A program made the translations under genes and the position numbers. The notes under the pieces were generated by a model, which did not search any database, was not told where the DNA came from, and saw only the letters and a program-made list of their open reading frames with translations. From positions 9,756,671-9,820,670 of the forward strand of contig OZ038320.1 in the NCBI GenBank assembly GCA_964035795.1: a DNA stretch of 64,000 nucleotides, read 5' to 3'. Source of the stretch: Pterobdella sp. o SKG-2022 (Eukaryota > Annelida > Clitellata > Hirudinida > Piscicolidae). Below, one piece after another: positions 1 to 13,952 of this stretch. Numbering within the stretch: position 1 is the first letter of the stretch; each line of letters begins with the position of its first letter.

Positions 1-295
1 CAGAACTTCCTTGCCAGGCAAATGTACAATTCTGTTAGGTACTAGAACCCTCTCCAATTCATCTACTCAACTACCTTCTTTTACCATTCCCTCTCTTTCG
101 ATCATTTTTATTGCATCCATTTCTTTCACATATCCATTGATTTTCTCATAAATTCTGGGTTTATTTCCATATATGACTTTCTTATATCCACTCAAAAAGA
201 ATCAATACCTTTATATTATCTTCCACTCATTCTTTTCACCAGTACTATTCATCATTTACTATAAGCACCATATGGTAGTTAATAAGTGGTTCTAT

Positions 296-376
<81 letters not shown>

Positions 377-2434
377 TCACAATTGGTTTGTTATAATGGA
401 CTTTAGAATATCCTTCCTCAACCGTCATAATTTAGTATTATAATTTCATATGTATGGTTATCCATCAGAGCTCCGTTGTATTTGGTGCTATACATACATC
501 CTTCACCATCACTCTTTATTATCCTTTTCGTCATTGTTACTGTTGTTATGGTTACTGAATCAAATTTCCATATTATATATATATATATATATTTTTGTGT
601 GAAGTTATATTTAATAATGAAATTATGTCATGTTATTTCTAAAAATTCTTATCACCAAAGATAATTATGACTGTTGGCTTGAGAATTAAGGGACTGCGTT
701 GTTTTTTTTCTCCAGATTATATACTCACATTACACACCACAAAATCGAATAGAACGAATAGGGTCGATTGAAAAGTGATTTCAAAACTTGCCTCCCGCCT
801 AAGTGTGTATAACAGACAATTTTTTAATTTAAATGACGTGTGTACGTCTTCTTTGTGTATTTTGTATAATAAAATGCAACTGCATAGTTCGTGAAGGTAG
901 TCATCACGAGCATCCTTTCATGCATATTTATCATTTCAGTCTCCCGTTGTTCCTCCAATGGGAATCGTGCATTGTTATTACTTGTTACCTTGTTATTGTT
1001 GCATTTGTTGCTCTCATGTATCATTCTATGCCATGCCATCTGTATGACTGTGTATGTATTTATATCTGAGTAATTTTGTATGTGTAGTTGTAGTGTTTTA
1101 ATCATTAAAAGTTCTCTGTTATCATTATTATCTTATTTAATGTTTTGAGAATTGTGCAGACCACCACAACTCGATAATCATTTGAAATTATTATGAACAT
1201 TTTATATATTATTACAATGGTAATTGTTTGAAATAAGTTGTATTGGCTGTATTATTGTTTCTTTAATATTGCTTTCAGTTCATATTTTTAAATTATCAAC
1301 TAAAGCATTTCAATGCAATCGATTATTTTCAAAGTTTTGGTAAATTATTAACTGCTTCAAACATGTGAGCATCCATGCAGCAGTCATTATTGTCATCCTC
1401 ACCATTCAAAGTGATATGGTAAACTCAGCAATTGTTTAAAATCTCGTGAAATTTCATTTGACACATTTAATCAAATCAGGTCTTAATCATATACTTATAT
1501 ATCTATATACTTTTATTAAATTATCTCGTCAAAATTATCAAAGCGATTGTTTTTGTGAGGTGTTAATGGCTTAATGACCTAAATATCATCTGCCTTACTG
1601 TCCAGTGTAGTTCATTCCTGCGTTCACCAACCATATCTCATGATTTTTTATTTAATAGTAATAACACAACAAATAATTTTGGTGATGATTTCTTGTTTTT
1701 ACTTTTTTCGACAAGCATTTGCAAGCATGTAATCAATTTTCCGACCTCACACTCTCCTGTCAACTTTATTTATTTGTTATTTTGAATATTTTTTAATTAA
1801 ATATTGTTGTAAGAATTTATTTTCATCAAAATATTTCACTGAATGGCCAACCAATCACCTTGACATTCATCATTATCTATGCCAACTGAGCGCTTCAATA
1901 TTTTAATAATGTCAATGCTAATAGTTATTAATGATAGAACGTCTATTTTATTGTTGTTGATATTTTGTGTGTACATAACAACTAAGTGATAGGATGCATT
2001 ACATTAAAACAACTAATTTATCGACACCTCAGATTTATCTAAAGCATATTTACCACAATTTCTACCACTGTTACTGCTCTTGCTATTGTCAATCTTGTCA
2101 AGATCTCTTGTGTGTTCCTTTTCTACTCTTGTGTGCTTGTGTGATACGTGCTCAAACCCGTGCGTGTGGCAATATATTTATGAACAATCCCAATTAAAAT
2201 TCAAAGATTATCTCATTAATTGAACATTATTATTTTTTGTACCATATCAGCAAAAGTTCTGTTTTTTGTTATCTGATAATTGCGTCATAACCTGCGCTTC
2301 ATCACTTATTTGGTCAGCAAAGCATTATGTAAACATTCGTATATAAATGCAATTACGATTTATATAGCTCTAAATTATTTTGATATTTGTTGTCGGTGAT
2401 AGGACTCCATGTTATATCATGATTTGTGATTCTC
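1..2434. other. non-coding stretch, no supported gene
   Basis: No convincing coding exon was found on either strand. Open frames here are short, lack family motifs and translate AT-rich or simple sequence. The only distinct structure is the (TA)n tract near 300. Confidence 0.6.
298..373. repeat. (TA)n microsatellite
   Basis: An almost perfect TA dinucleotide tract of about 75 bp is visible. A shorter (TA)n tract lies near 573-591. Such tracts are commonly length-polymorphic. Confidence 0.97.
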
Positions 2435-3124
2435 TTAATTCGCATCATCTTCATGGCCGCCAGGCCCACAGCACTTGCTTGCGAAATCCCACTCAGCGCC
2501 TAATGTTAACCAATGATACTTTTAAAGATGACGTCTGAATAAATTTGGTTTTTATCTTTTATAGGTTGCGCTTAGATTTTGTATATTGTCATTGAAATTA
2601 TTAAGTCGGCTTTGATATCTTTAATATGATGCGTTTATGAGTTCAAACGTTTGTATCAAGTTTTTATATTTAAGTGATTTAACCAAAGCAACATTAGGTG
2701 CGTCGTCAAATTGTTGTTTCCTTAGATTTAGTATTGTTGTCCGTACGAAATTATTAGTATTATTGCCACTTATCATATAAATATGCATGGTAACATTTAT
2801 TTTTTGTAAATTGTTATTAAAATTACGATCCTTGTTATTATTACACTTCTGGATTCCTTAATCACCTGCCCTGAAACAAATAACTAGATTGTGATATATT
2901 TAACCTTTCTTTCTCACTTTCAATATATTTTGAGTGTGGTTGTGACTGAATGAATGTCTTTCTATATGAACGTTACTCTCCCGGCAGTTTCAATTGGTTC
3001 TTTCAAGTTAATTATTATTTCAGTAATATATTTCTCACCTATCACCACACCACCACCAGCACCCACTCTGATGAAATATTTACCGCTAGTCTTATTCATT
3101 TTCATCCAACTACCACCTCTTAAG
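2435..3124 (-). other. weak candidate terminal exon pair
   Basis: Two possible minus-strand exons are phase-compatible. The first, 3124-3039, follows a TAG acceptor and ends at a GTGAGA donor; it encodes GKYFIRVGAGGGVVI. The second, 2499-2435, follows an ATTAG acceptor, continues in frame and ends at a TAA. The joined frame resembles no family I recognise. The upstream piece overlaps CCA/ACC-rich simple sequence, and such sequence recurs in non-coding parts of this window, so this may be chance. A different frame of the second piece is also open. No upstream start or promoter could be placed. Confidence 0.2.
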
Positions 3125-5490
3125 CTACAAAAATTACTACTTTTTAGATTACTCTTTGTAATCGTGTGTCCAATGCAGAAACTGATCATTAGTTGACTGT
3201 ACAAATCATTAATTTTCATCGTTTTCAATGCGTATTTCTGTATATTGAGGTATTTCTATTTATGTGTGTGTCTATGTTTGTGTAGCTGAAGGTCACGCGT
3301 TTGTATGCATGATATAGCGCGTATTCCGATCCGTTATTTTCGATTCATGATTTATAGTTTTATTTGCGGGGAAGGGGTTGAACTTATACTGAGCACCCGA
3401 TGTTCAAGATGTGACCAACGCAATAACACCACTCCATGAGAATTAATGCTAGTGCTAAACTATTGTACTTTTTAGTATTAACCAACCGATTGTGCTTAAT
3501 TATTAATTAGGTAATTATATATATCTCGTTTAAATATGTGTTGTTTCATGAAATTAGACTTTATATTGCTGACGAATGATGATATTAAACCGGCCTTTGC
3601 ATCAATTACATCATCAAGCTTCTTCACTTGATCATGTGTGTTCATGTATGTTTGTGTTTTTGTCAATATGATGACACTGGTGGTGGTATGGGCATTATGA
3701 TCACAATGCTTCAAACGATAAAATGTTCATTTGAATGGGGTAAGCTTCTAAGACAACATTCATATGATTCTCAACTGTTGGAAAAGTCTCAAATCTGCAA
3801 AGAGTTACAACGATAGCAACAACCATAACATCTACATGCACCAGTCATAATTAAGAGGCTTCCATCCAGTATACAAAGCCATGTCAACTAACCAATATAC
3901 CTTCTCTCAACTTTTCCTATTAGGTTTATAATGTAAGAGGTAAGGTTTGAAGTGGGAACGTGGGTTAAGAAAAGACTATTGCATCACTACAGCCTTAATC
4001 AATACTTTCTATGCATCACCACCAGTTACAATCTCCAGTCGTATTAAATTCACATTAATTAATTGATTAACTTGGCATAGTTAAGATTTTTGTTATTTGA
4101 TTGAGCTGTCGGCTTTGCTTCATATTCAACTCATCTCTTTTGCATAGACACTTGGACTATTTAATTTTTTGTTGCATTATCACTTTCCTAATGTTCTAGT
4201 TTAATTTTATGCACTGAAGTTGAATTTTAATCGGTTTTAAAGCATTTTGCACTTATTAAATTATAATTTTAACTTCCAATGAAATTATTAAAAAATAAAA
4301 AAAGCTGCATTTTTGTGAGTCTTAGCCTTTAAGTAATATTATATAATATGTATTATTTTTTAATGTTTCCCTTATGTTATCCATTTTCTTTTCCATCCAC
4401 CCTACGTCACCAAGATGTATTTTCAAGTTAATAATTTAAATATGAAAGTATGATTGACTTTGTTGCTTTGTGTAGCATATATTTTTTGTTACTTTTTTGA
4501 GTTTATTAGAAGTCACAAGAACATAAAAATTTATTCAATTACCAATATGATATAGTATTTAATTCTCAATCTGCCATTTGTTTATTTATATTTTCGCATG
4601 GTCTTCTCATTTTTCTAGTTCCACTTTACCAATCAAGCGTTTTATGATATATTGATAATTGAAGAATATTTTGCCATTATAAATATCTAAGTTTTTATAA
4701 AGACTAAATGGTTATGAAGATTTCAGAAATATCAAGTTATAAGATTGTGTTATACTATTGGTCTCTGACATTGTCATAACATCTTGTTACTCACCATACA
4801 CGTCACACACGCCTACATAAATCTCGTGAACCGTTGGAATGCATAATCACTTACGCCTCATAAATATTTATGGGACTTCTGTGCGTGCTTGTGTGTGTGT
4901 GTTGTTTGCGTATTTATCTGCATACGTAATTGCCTTTCAAGCACAGTCATATTAAATCAAAGATGTATCTATTGACTGATTATATCATAAAGGTTGCTTT
5001 ATAATTTAAATCATTTGCAAATTTGAAATGAAACGTTGTAAAATTAATTGTCGTTGCATATTTCATGTGTTTCATCATCCTCTTTATTGTTTTATATGCA
5101 TATATACACCGGAATGAGTGGGTATTATTCAATGATGTGAGTTAGTTAGAACTTTATTACGATCATTAAAACTTATCAAATAATATGCTTTATAAGATTT
5201 TAAAAGTAATTGTTGAATTTTTCCATGGCAACAACCACCAGCATTAAAGCCACATCACCATACGAAGATCTTCATGCTCCATGGTGCCTTCCATAACCAT
5301 TATTTTTGTACCTACTAATCTCATTCGTACCATTATTATTTAATTTATCGCTATTCATAACAACCTCAAAAACTATCTTAGTAATATTGCTAATGATGAG
5401 TATTTAAATAGCGGTTCTAGAATGTATGTTTTGTATGATTGAACATTTTTGACTGTCTTGTAACTTTAATGTCATCAAGGATGCACTTAC

Positions 5491-6308
5491 AATCGTTTCT
5501 TGGTAGTATTCGAACGCCTTTAAAGCGGGCGCCACTCTCTGAGGTATTTCCAAATTAATTTTCTGTACCATTTTTTGACGTTTAATTAATTGAATCAAAT
5601 GAGCGCTAAGGCATCCGTGCGTTTTTAGCGCTGCCAAATGAGAGTTGTTTTATTGAAATACTCATCGCTGCACTTGTAAATGATCGGTTATTTATGGTGT
5701 GCACAATGTTATTCAATCGCTTAGTTACTTGTGGCTTGTTGAATATGTTTCTACCATGTAGAAGTCATAGAGCTTTTGGTTTTTAACCTCATGAAACAAC
5801 TCTTACTGATAAGATCATCTTGTTTTAAAAGTTAATTTCGTTCATAATCATTGCTAATGAATTTAACTGATCATTTCGCACCTGAAAACCTCCTATTGAT
5901 AACTACATTATTTGAATCGTTATTAAGCGCTAAACAAATCTTGTGGACATTTGATGACATTCCTTCGTTTCATCGCGTAAATATATGATGTTCAAAGTAA
6001 TAATGTTTTATCATTATACATAATTTGCTTGAATTAGTGATTCTACTACCATTTCTCAATTTCATTGAGTTGTATATCATAAGGCGCGTATATTTATGAG
6101 ATAAGTTTACATAGAGAATGTGTAAAAATGTTGTGTGATGTTGAATAAAAGAGTTTAAACGAAATGTTTTGTTTATTAGAAGACTTTCGATTTACTACTT
6201 AGCCAGTTTACTAAGCTTTCATCGGCATGGTTGATTGCTGAAGTCAAGCGATATGACACCATATCGAGAAGCGATGATAGCATGCTTTCAGAATAATCTA
6301 CAGCGTCT
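5491..6308 (-). CDS. candidate internal exons of an unrecognised gene
   Basis: Two candidate minus-strand exons fit together in phase. Exon 6308-6199 follows a GTTAG acceptor; it encodes DAVDYSESMLSSLLDMVSYR and then SAINHADESLVNWL, and leaves one base at a GTAGTA donor. Exon 5630-5491 follows a TTGGCAG acceptor and needs exactly one base. It includes LIQLIKRQKMVQKINLEIPQ and APALKAFEYYQETI and ends in phase 0 at a GTAAGT donor. The translation is amphipathic, helical and balanced in composition, unlike surrounding AT-rich chance frames. I do not recognise the family. Neither the first nor the last exon was found, so this is a partial model. Candidate exons further down the strand (2435-3124) are not securely linked to it. 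Confidence 0.4.
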
Positions 6309-7633
6309 CTAACGTCATTGTTAGCGCAAAACTTCAATATTTATTCTTTCTTTTTTTGTGCCCTCCCTCATCCATCTTCTTGCTTTTCTATTTTCGACAC
6401 TTCATTTTTTTTTCGTCAATATTGCATTCATGTGCTTTGGGCTTTTCCAAACTCACGTTTCTTTGCTTTGTTTATTTTCTATACCCAAAATTTTCAGTTT
6501 TATCTTCTTTATTTCTGAAAATATTTTAATCGGCACGATTAAATGTATTTGAATCATAATCTTTTGAGGACATCATAAGTGTTTTTGTTTGGTTTTTTTC
6601 AGAAATATTAAATTCAAAAAAAGCTTTTTTTGACAAATTAGATTTTTTATAAAATTATTAGTATGTGGATTGGTAACTTATGCTTTATGATAAGGTCTAT
6701 CTTATCGAAAATTATAGTTTCGTTAAAGTTAAAATCAAAAATCTTTGAAACGTACTTTTCAATGTATTACTTTCTTCATTCTATCTGTTTCATGCCATGA
6801 TTTTACACAAGCACTTTACTCTTACTACAGAGAGCATAATGTTTTTTTTACTGACCAATAAAATTGAAGCAGAAGTAACCAATCATAGAATTAAAAAAAA
6901 ATACGCTAACATTTATTAAATACCATAAAACATTAGTTCAGTTACTTTTGTAACTTTCGAATATCTAGTAATAGTTGGTATTTTCAAAATCGAATTCAGT
7001 GCCAACGTCTGTACTCTTTCCAATGGTCTTTTCTTAGAAGCGAGAATAAGCTTTTGATTTTTCTACACCACATCTACAAACTATTGGTAGTTCGAAGTTT
7101 TTGTTAACAAGTAGGAAAAATATAAATAAAATAAATTCTACAAAGAATGAATCAATCTATATTTATAAAAGTCATATTTCATGTCGTTTCCCAAGCTAAA
7201 AATATTTTATATTGCATCCAAAAAGCTAGAGATCAAAAAAATTTGTTATGAGATTCTAGATGTTGAAGTGTCACGTAAAAAATAACTATATTGCTAGCTT
7301 GATGAATAGCTTATATTTTATATTGCTATTCTCGTATATACTATTTTATATAGGTTAGATTTTTAGTCATTTTATGAAGATTTGGCGAAGATAAAAAGTT
7401 TTTCTATCTAATTAGCATGTTTGATGAGTTTAAAATTTTTTCTATTTCAGAAATATACTTGAAGTTAATTATTTCAAATAGTAAAGAAATTAGTTGTTTT
7501 TTTTATGAAAAACCTGCAACAGGTAGTGTGTAAGAGTTAACCTCCGCGAGAAAATATTTGTTTCGTGGACACAATTTTGAACTGTTTTAATTGAACTTCC
7601 AATACAACAAAACTTAAAATAACATTCCAAAAC

Positions 7634-10600
7634 ATGGATACTCGAACGACAAGAATGGTTGAAGAAGGAAACGAAATAATACAATATTTAAAAAAAGACT
7701 TTGTAAGTTCATTTAAACTTTCTTCTATAAATATCCACTATCGTGCTATTTTTATTCTGATAATTGAAGGTGTTTTCTAAAAGTGCTTCAACAATAAATG
7801 AACACGTAGACTTGAAAAGCAAATCATTAAATTTGGAATGCTCTGTGCCAGCAGAGAACTTCAAAAATCTTTTAATTGAAATGAGGAAACTTATGTATCA
7901 AGTAATTTTGAAATATCTACGTTTAATACTTCAATTTAAGCTTAGTTTTTCATTAGTTATTATAAGTAGTATTTGAAATGAATTTTGATAAGAAATTTTT
8001 AAAAAGTTTGATATAGTAAAGACTCAAAATATTTATTTTCAGGAGCCTACTGATAAAACAGCAAATCAACTCATTGAACTAATCAAAAAAGTTATTTCCA
8101 ATTGATTCTTATTAAATATACTGCATACTAATTCATAATTTTATTAATAAATATAAATTCAAAGCTTTCATAACAATTAATTTTTATATAAATAAATCAA
8201 ATATTATTCAGGCTGTGGAAAAAGTGGGAAATGACAAGAGTAAAATGCAGAAAAATTTAAATACCAAATCAAACAGAGAAACTTATGATATTCATAATAA
8301 TCTAAGACATGAAAAAATCTCAAATAATCATGTTTCAGAAAATAAAGCTGGTTTTCAATTGTCATTATCCCCAAACACTAAAACCTTCTCTAAAGGATCT
8401 TCCAATTCTAGTTTAAAGTCTTTACCATCACTATCTTCATCTCCACGAAAGAATAGTTTAAGTCCTTTAGAAAAAATTCATCAAAACCAACAAGTTTTGA
8501 ATGACCAATTAAGTCCAACAAAGAATGTACATCGTAAAAAAAACAACCAATTGTCATCTCATCAAATGCAATCCCACTTAGATCACTCACATTATGATTC
8601 TCCAAAACCACAAAATAATGAATTCAATTTTTTGCTTGCTTCCAGAGCTTCTATACAGTCTCTTTATCAAGGCATAGTTTATTTTGACCGATTTAGATTG
8701 CTAATATTTATACAGTTTGTGTTAATCAAGTAATTATTAATTGAGTAATTAGGCATTTAGTTTAGTTTTTGTTAAATGGTTTTTTTAATAACCTAGGTAA
8801 TTTAGCTTGCAAATCACTAATTTTTTTTAATAAAAATAATTAAATTTTGTATATAAAATTCATTATAATATTCATACAATCACCTAAAAAACAATTATTT
8901 TAAAAACAACTTAATTACTCACCAACCACATTACCACATTGCATGTAGCCATATATGATAAATCACCATTTGAAGCATGCTCCCATAACAACGACAGAGG
9001 TAGGGAAGGAGAATTGGAGCTTGAGTGGAGAGGCCTTGAAGGATGTGGATGCATTGAAGAACCTTCTCATGCATGTTTTTGATCAAGGTTAGTGCTTCGT
9101 TCATTTAATGATAATGATGATTTATAGTTGTTTCATGATGATGATGATGATAATTGTGGTTCTAATTAAATATATTATGAATATTTGTCAATTAAAAAAA
9201 TTATTTTAGGTCTTTTTTAATTAAAAACTAAGCTTTTTATGTACTACACTTCTCCAGGTAAAATCAGTTAATTTATTATGCATGTATAAAAAAGTTTAGT
9301 TGGATAAAAAGCATAATAATATTTTTTTTGTTTTTCTTATTCACATTTTTGAGACTAATAATTTGAACTTACAAATATTTAAATCAATATTTCATAAAAT
9401 AAAATATCTAAGATTCTTTATGAATTGATTCGTTAATTATTTATTCATTGTGAATGGTCTCTATAAGCAAAAGTCCTTAATCACAAAACTTTTGTTTTCT
9501 ATTTATATCCAAGCCAGGGTTCACAGTTTTTCGTAGAATTTCACATATTAATTATGTAAGCTTCCTTTATTCCAAGCTTTGAACGTTGATCTGAATGTAT
9601 ATCAAAAACAATAGTTTTTTTTAGTTTAACACTTATACATAACCTTTTTAAGCACTTTGAACGCGATAATCTTCACGCGAATATCTTCATAATCAATTTA
9701 ATATTAATTTCCAGATAATCCTGATTTCGAAGTCATATTGAAAATTAACCTACTTCTAAGCTCTCTACAGCCCATTATAAACTCATTAATACAACAATAC
9801 GACAACAGAGATATTGATAGTAAGAACAATAACAGTAAAGATACTAGTAGGAATACCTTTGATGGCCCGTTGTTTGAAGGCAAAGACGACTTCGATGAGA
9901 AGCTGAGCGGCAGTATTGATATATCTGGAGATGCTATAACATGCTATAAGGAAGTCTTAGAGGGATTTGAACTTCTATGGAAAGTTTGTATAATTCTATA
10001 AGATATCCTATGTATTTTTTTTAGGAATACTTTTGATAATTTTGTATTTTTGAGTGCCTAAATACTTCAATCAGCAACATGAGCTTTGGTTAAGCTGAAG
10101 TTTTATTATATGTCTAGTTTCATTGAAAATTATAGTTTTTTTTTCATATTTTTGTCCTTAGGAATTAATTTCTATATATATTTATGTATTTTCAAATTAC
10201 TCAAATTATTAGGTTAAAGAATGTTTTAAACTTCATTTAGCATGGTCAAAATATAGTTTATTTTCACTAAATACTTCTTAACAGTGATTTGAATGATTCA
10301 TTGATATTATAGAAATAATATTTACTTTATTGCCTCATTGGTTTTTTCTCAGGCATATAGATTTGAACAATAATTTTTATAATCCTTTGCATAATTTATT
10401 GAATTAGGCGATGTTAGAAAAGACCAGCTCAACGGAACACTTTCAGGAGATTGAGTGTAACTTAATTGATGTTCTAGCTAAACTCACATCATCAATTGCT
10501 GATTACTCAATCATCCTCAATCTACCACCTCCATCGTTTCATGAGGTGGTTTCTTTTCATATAATTTTTGTTTTGCATTCATTGGTTGTTTTTGAGAATA

Positions 10601-13353
10601 TCATGAGTCTTTGTGTGTTTTAAAGGTATAAAATACTAAACATTATTGTTATGTGTTCCAATTATTTCCCCAGTTGTCAGCACCCACTCACAGCTGCGTG
10701 TTACACAGTTGTTACCAGCAATTACGAATTCCATTACATAGTGGTGTCAGTTGTTTGAACAAACTTTTGAACAAAGCTAATCTTTTGACGGCAGAATGGA
10801 ATGACGACAGTGAACATAGTAGCGATGATGAAAACCAAAAAAATGCAGATGAAAAAGTAACACTCAGCTTAACAAATTATCGATTATTAACTAATGCTTG
10901 ACTTTTTTCAGGTGCGTGTTATACTCTTCCAATGTCTACACTCTCTAGCAAACAATACAAGGCAGTTACTCATGAATTTGAAGCAAATACAAGTGTGTAG
11001 AAATATTTTTATTACACTTGAAAAAGTCGGACTTTAAAACTATTAAATTCTCAGAATTCTTTTATAATCACTAAATAGATTAAAATAAATTTAACTCAAA
11101 AATTTTCAATTCAGAGTGAGCTGAAAGATAATCTTGATTCTAAACTGATAAACGATCTTTCTTGGAGGTGAGTTCACTCTAATTTTTTTCATATCCACTA
11201 AATAGATTCTATATCTCTTAACTATATAATTAAAATCCTAATGTAATCATCACCACCATTCCATCAGCTTCTACAAGCACACCACTCTCCTTAAGGAACT
11301 GGTTGGGCATGTGACGGATAATGTATCGGATTTGTTTGATAGCTCGGTGGAGTGCTTTAGGAGTTAGTTAATATGTTATTCAAATAATAAATCGATCTTT
11401 TTAAAGCACCAGTTCTTTTTTTGTACTGTATAAGTTAGGAATATTTTGCCGTTATTTCACTTCAAAAAAGAATTAGAGCATTTTGAAAGATTAGAGAGTA
11501 GTTTTATAAACTAAATTTTTACTTTATATTTTTTCCTATTACTTCATATCCATTAAAACATCAAACATCGATTTCTCTTCAAAACTAGTATTTAGTTTTG
11601 AATTACCTTTTATATACTTCAGGATCTTCTGAAATAACTTTGTTGACAGCCAAAAGATTAAGTCAATTGACCAGGAAGGTTCATTCTACTTGTGTTAAGA
11701 TACTGGGAGTCTGCCTTGGGAAGAATGAATTCAACACGAGCTTCAATGGAGATGATATTGAAAATAGTTTCATGAATCTATTGTCTAATGAACAAATGGA
11801 GGTGAGAAGGCGTTGAAAGGCTTTTTATTATAATCCAACTCTGTGTACCACCATCTGTTTTATTTCAAGTTTCACGCCTGAAATTAGCATTTCAATGTTT
11901 TCATAAAAGCGATGAAAGCTATAGTTTTCATGATAAACACTCATGAAATTATGACATAATAGAATGAACATTATAATAACATTTAGCAAGATTTTTTTCA
12001 CTTTTTTTCGACATAAAATTTCAATAAATATAACGAAAATGAATTTTTTTTCTAAAGGAGGTAAAAGTTTAGTTTTGGATAGTTATTCTAATTAAAATAT
12101 CGAGAAATATTAATAGCAATATTGTTTTTGCACCATTTTTTCTCAAATTTTTCAGAGACAACAACAATACATATATTTTCTTTATCAAATATTTATTCAA
12201 TACAACCATAATAATTGATAAGTTCAGGCTTCATCATCTTTAATTTAAAATTAACGTTCCAAAAATTTAAAACTTCATATAATAACTAAAATGTACGCTC
12301 TATTGTTACTTCTCAAATAAGTTTGTTCGTGGAAATATGTATAAACATATGCTGTAACCCAAACGAATTTACAACAAAACTTGCACAGGTGTTGCTGGAG
12401 TTACGAAGGTACATAGAGGCAGACTGTCAGAGTATAATCGATAAACTGGAAAACAACAGTAACAATCCATATCGGAATTGCAATCCAGGCCAGTATAATT
12501 CTCCTTTCGACTCTCGAGCCACTCCAATGAGAAGGTCAATGAATTCCAGGATAGGAACTCAAAATGTCGCGTCCAGTTTTCAAAAAAGGTGATTCTTTCA
12601 TTTTACTAGCTATAATCAATGCCTCTGAACGATGCGTAAGGGCGCTATATAAATTATTTTAATACACAAACTTATGCTCAAAACAACATTGAAAATAATA
12701 CTTGAGTAACTTCATTTTTAAACTCTGTTTCGGTAGTTATATTTTCAAATTTACGTCGAAATCGGGGTTCAATAAAGCTTAGTTTTCTAAACTTTAACTT
12801 CATCATGAAAATCTAGAAATTTATAACTTTTATTGCTCAAATAAATATTTTAAAATTTTGAAGTTTCATGTTAATTTTTTAAATTCTTCAAAACACATTT
12901 CTAAGACTTTGTATTTGTATAAATTATAACTCACCAAGGACTTTGCCTACCACACCTCAATCCTTGGCCTCTCAACAGCAGACCAACACTACAAACAACA
13001 AGTTGAAAAACAGCAGAACAAACCCTAGTCATAGTAGACTCACAAAACAATATGGCAGCTTAGATAAAGGTAATGTACCTAATGTGGGCAAACTGGGAGG
13101 TCTTAGTAGAGATTACAACTACCGCTACCAACAAATGCCACAGAGAAATTCATTAAATAGTAACAACAAAACAGTTTCTGTTGAAAACTTGAAGCGTTTT
13201 GACAATATGAACAAGAATATCAACAGCAGTACCAGAAAACACACAATCGCCACATCGCAAGAACAACTGAACAGGGCAAGCTTCAGAAATAACCCCTCCA
13301 TGAGGAACCGTAATAACCTCTTTGAATCTCACATGCATTCATACGCTCAATAA
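7634..13353 (+). CDS. unrecognised helical protein, about 14 exons
   Basis: I do not recognise this family. Exons by splice sites and phase: 7634-7702 (ATG; GTAAGT donor), 7770-7901, 8043-8090 (weak GTTATT donor), 8212-about 8718, 8976-9087, 9715-9983, 10408-10545, 10674-10856, 10912-10992, 11115-11167, 11268-11362, 11623-11801, 12389-12588 and 12939-13353 (TAA). From 8976 onward every junction keeps one frame through all three intron phases. This model gives about 826 residues. The N-terminal third is Ser/Asn-rich with SP/SS clusters. The centre is a string of Leu-rich amphipathic helices (for example NLLIEMRKLMYQ, EITLLTAKRLSQLTRKVHS, VLLELRRYIEADCQSIIDKL). The last 160 residues are Asn/Gln/Ser-rich and basic. 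There is no signal peptide or membrane segment, so it is probably cytoplasmic, perhaps a scaffold. The 3' end of exon 4 is uncertain: a GC donor at 8672 is also possible but breaks phase. The next exon could also start at 8949 in the same frame. Confidence 0.8.
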
Positions 13354-13952
13354 AAAGCCTATCGAATACCTTTTATATTTAGATCTTTGTTACAACTCAT
13401 TAAAGCTTGATCTTTACTGTATCTCTCTAGTGCCTTTTAAAATATTTTCTATCTATTGGGACTCTTTGATCATTTTAAGATTCCAAGATGAGTTTCACGT
13501 GATTTCTTTGATTGACTCAATGTTTTAGCGTTCAATATTATATGAAATTTATCGTAATCATGTTTTTAATTTTGCACTGAATAGTATTTTTATAGGTATT
13601 TATCTTGAAATATTTGTAGAGTATGATATTTAACTTTTTACGCTTATTTAGATACGTTTGTATTTAAATATTAGCATTACGAACTTTTTCATTCCAGAAA
13701 GCTCATATATTAATAAAAATATTTTTAATAGATTTTATTAGAAAATGACAATTTTAAAAAAAGTTCTATTACTTATTATCATCATAGTACTCGGAATAAT
13801 CGTATTCTCTGAAAGGTATCACTTTTTCAAGATTGCCTGAAAGGTTAATACAAATATGTTAAGATGAATAAAAAAACACAAAATTATAAAAAAATTTTAC
13901 ACCATATATAGATTTTCTTATTTACATTTGTAATCCTCAACCTTATTTAAGC

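Noticed and set aside
824..1105. Overlapping frames on both strands near 0.9 kb
   Set aside because: Neither has motifs, splice context or a plausible composition.
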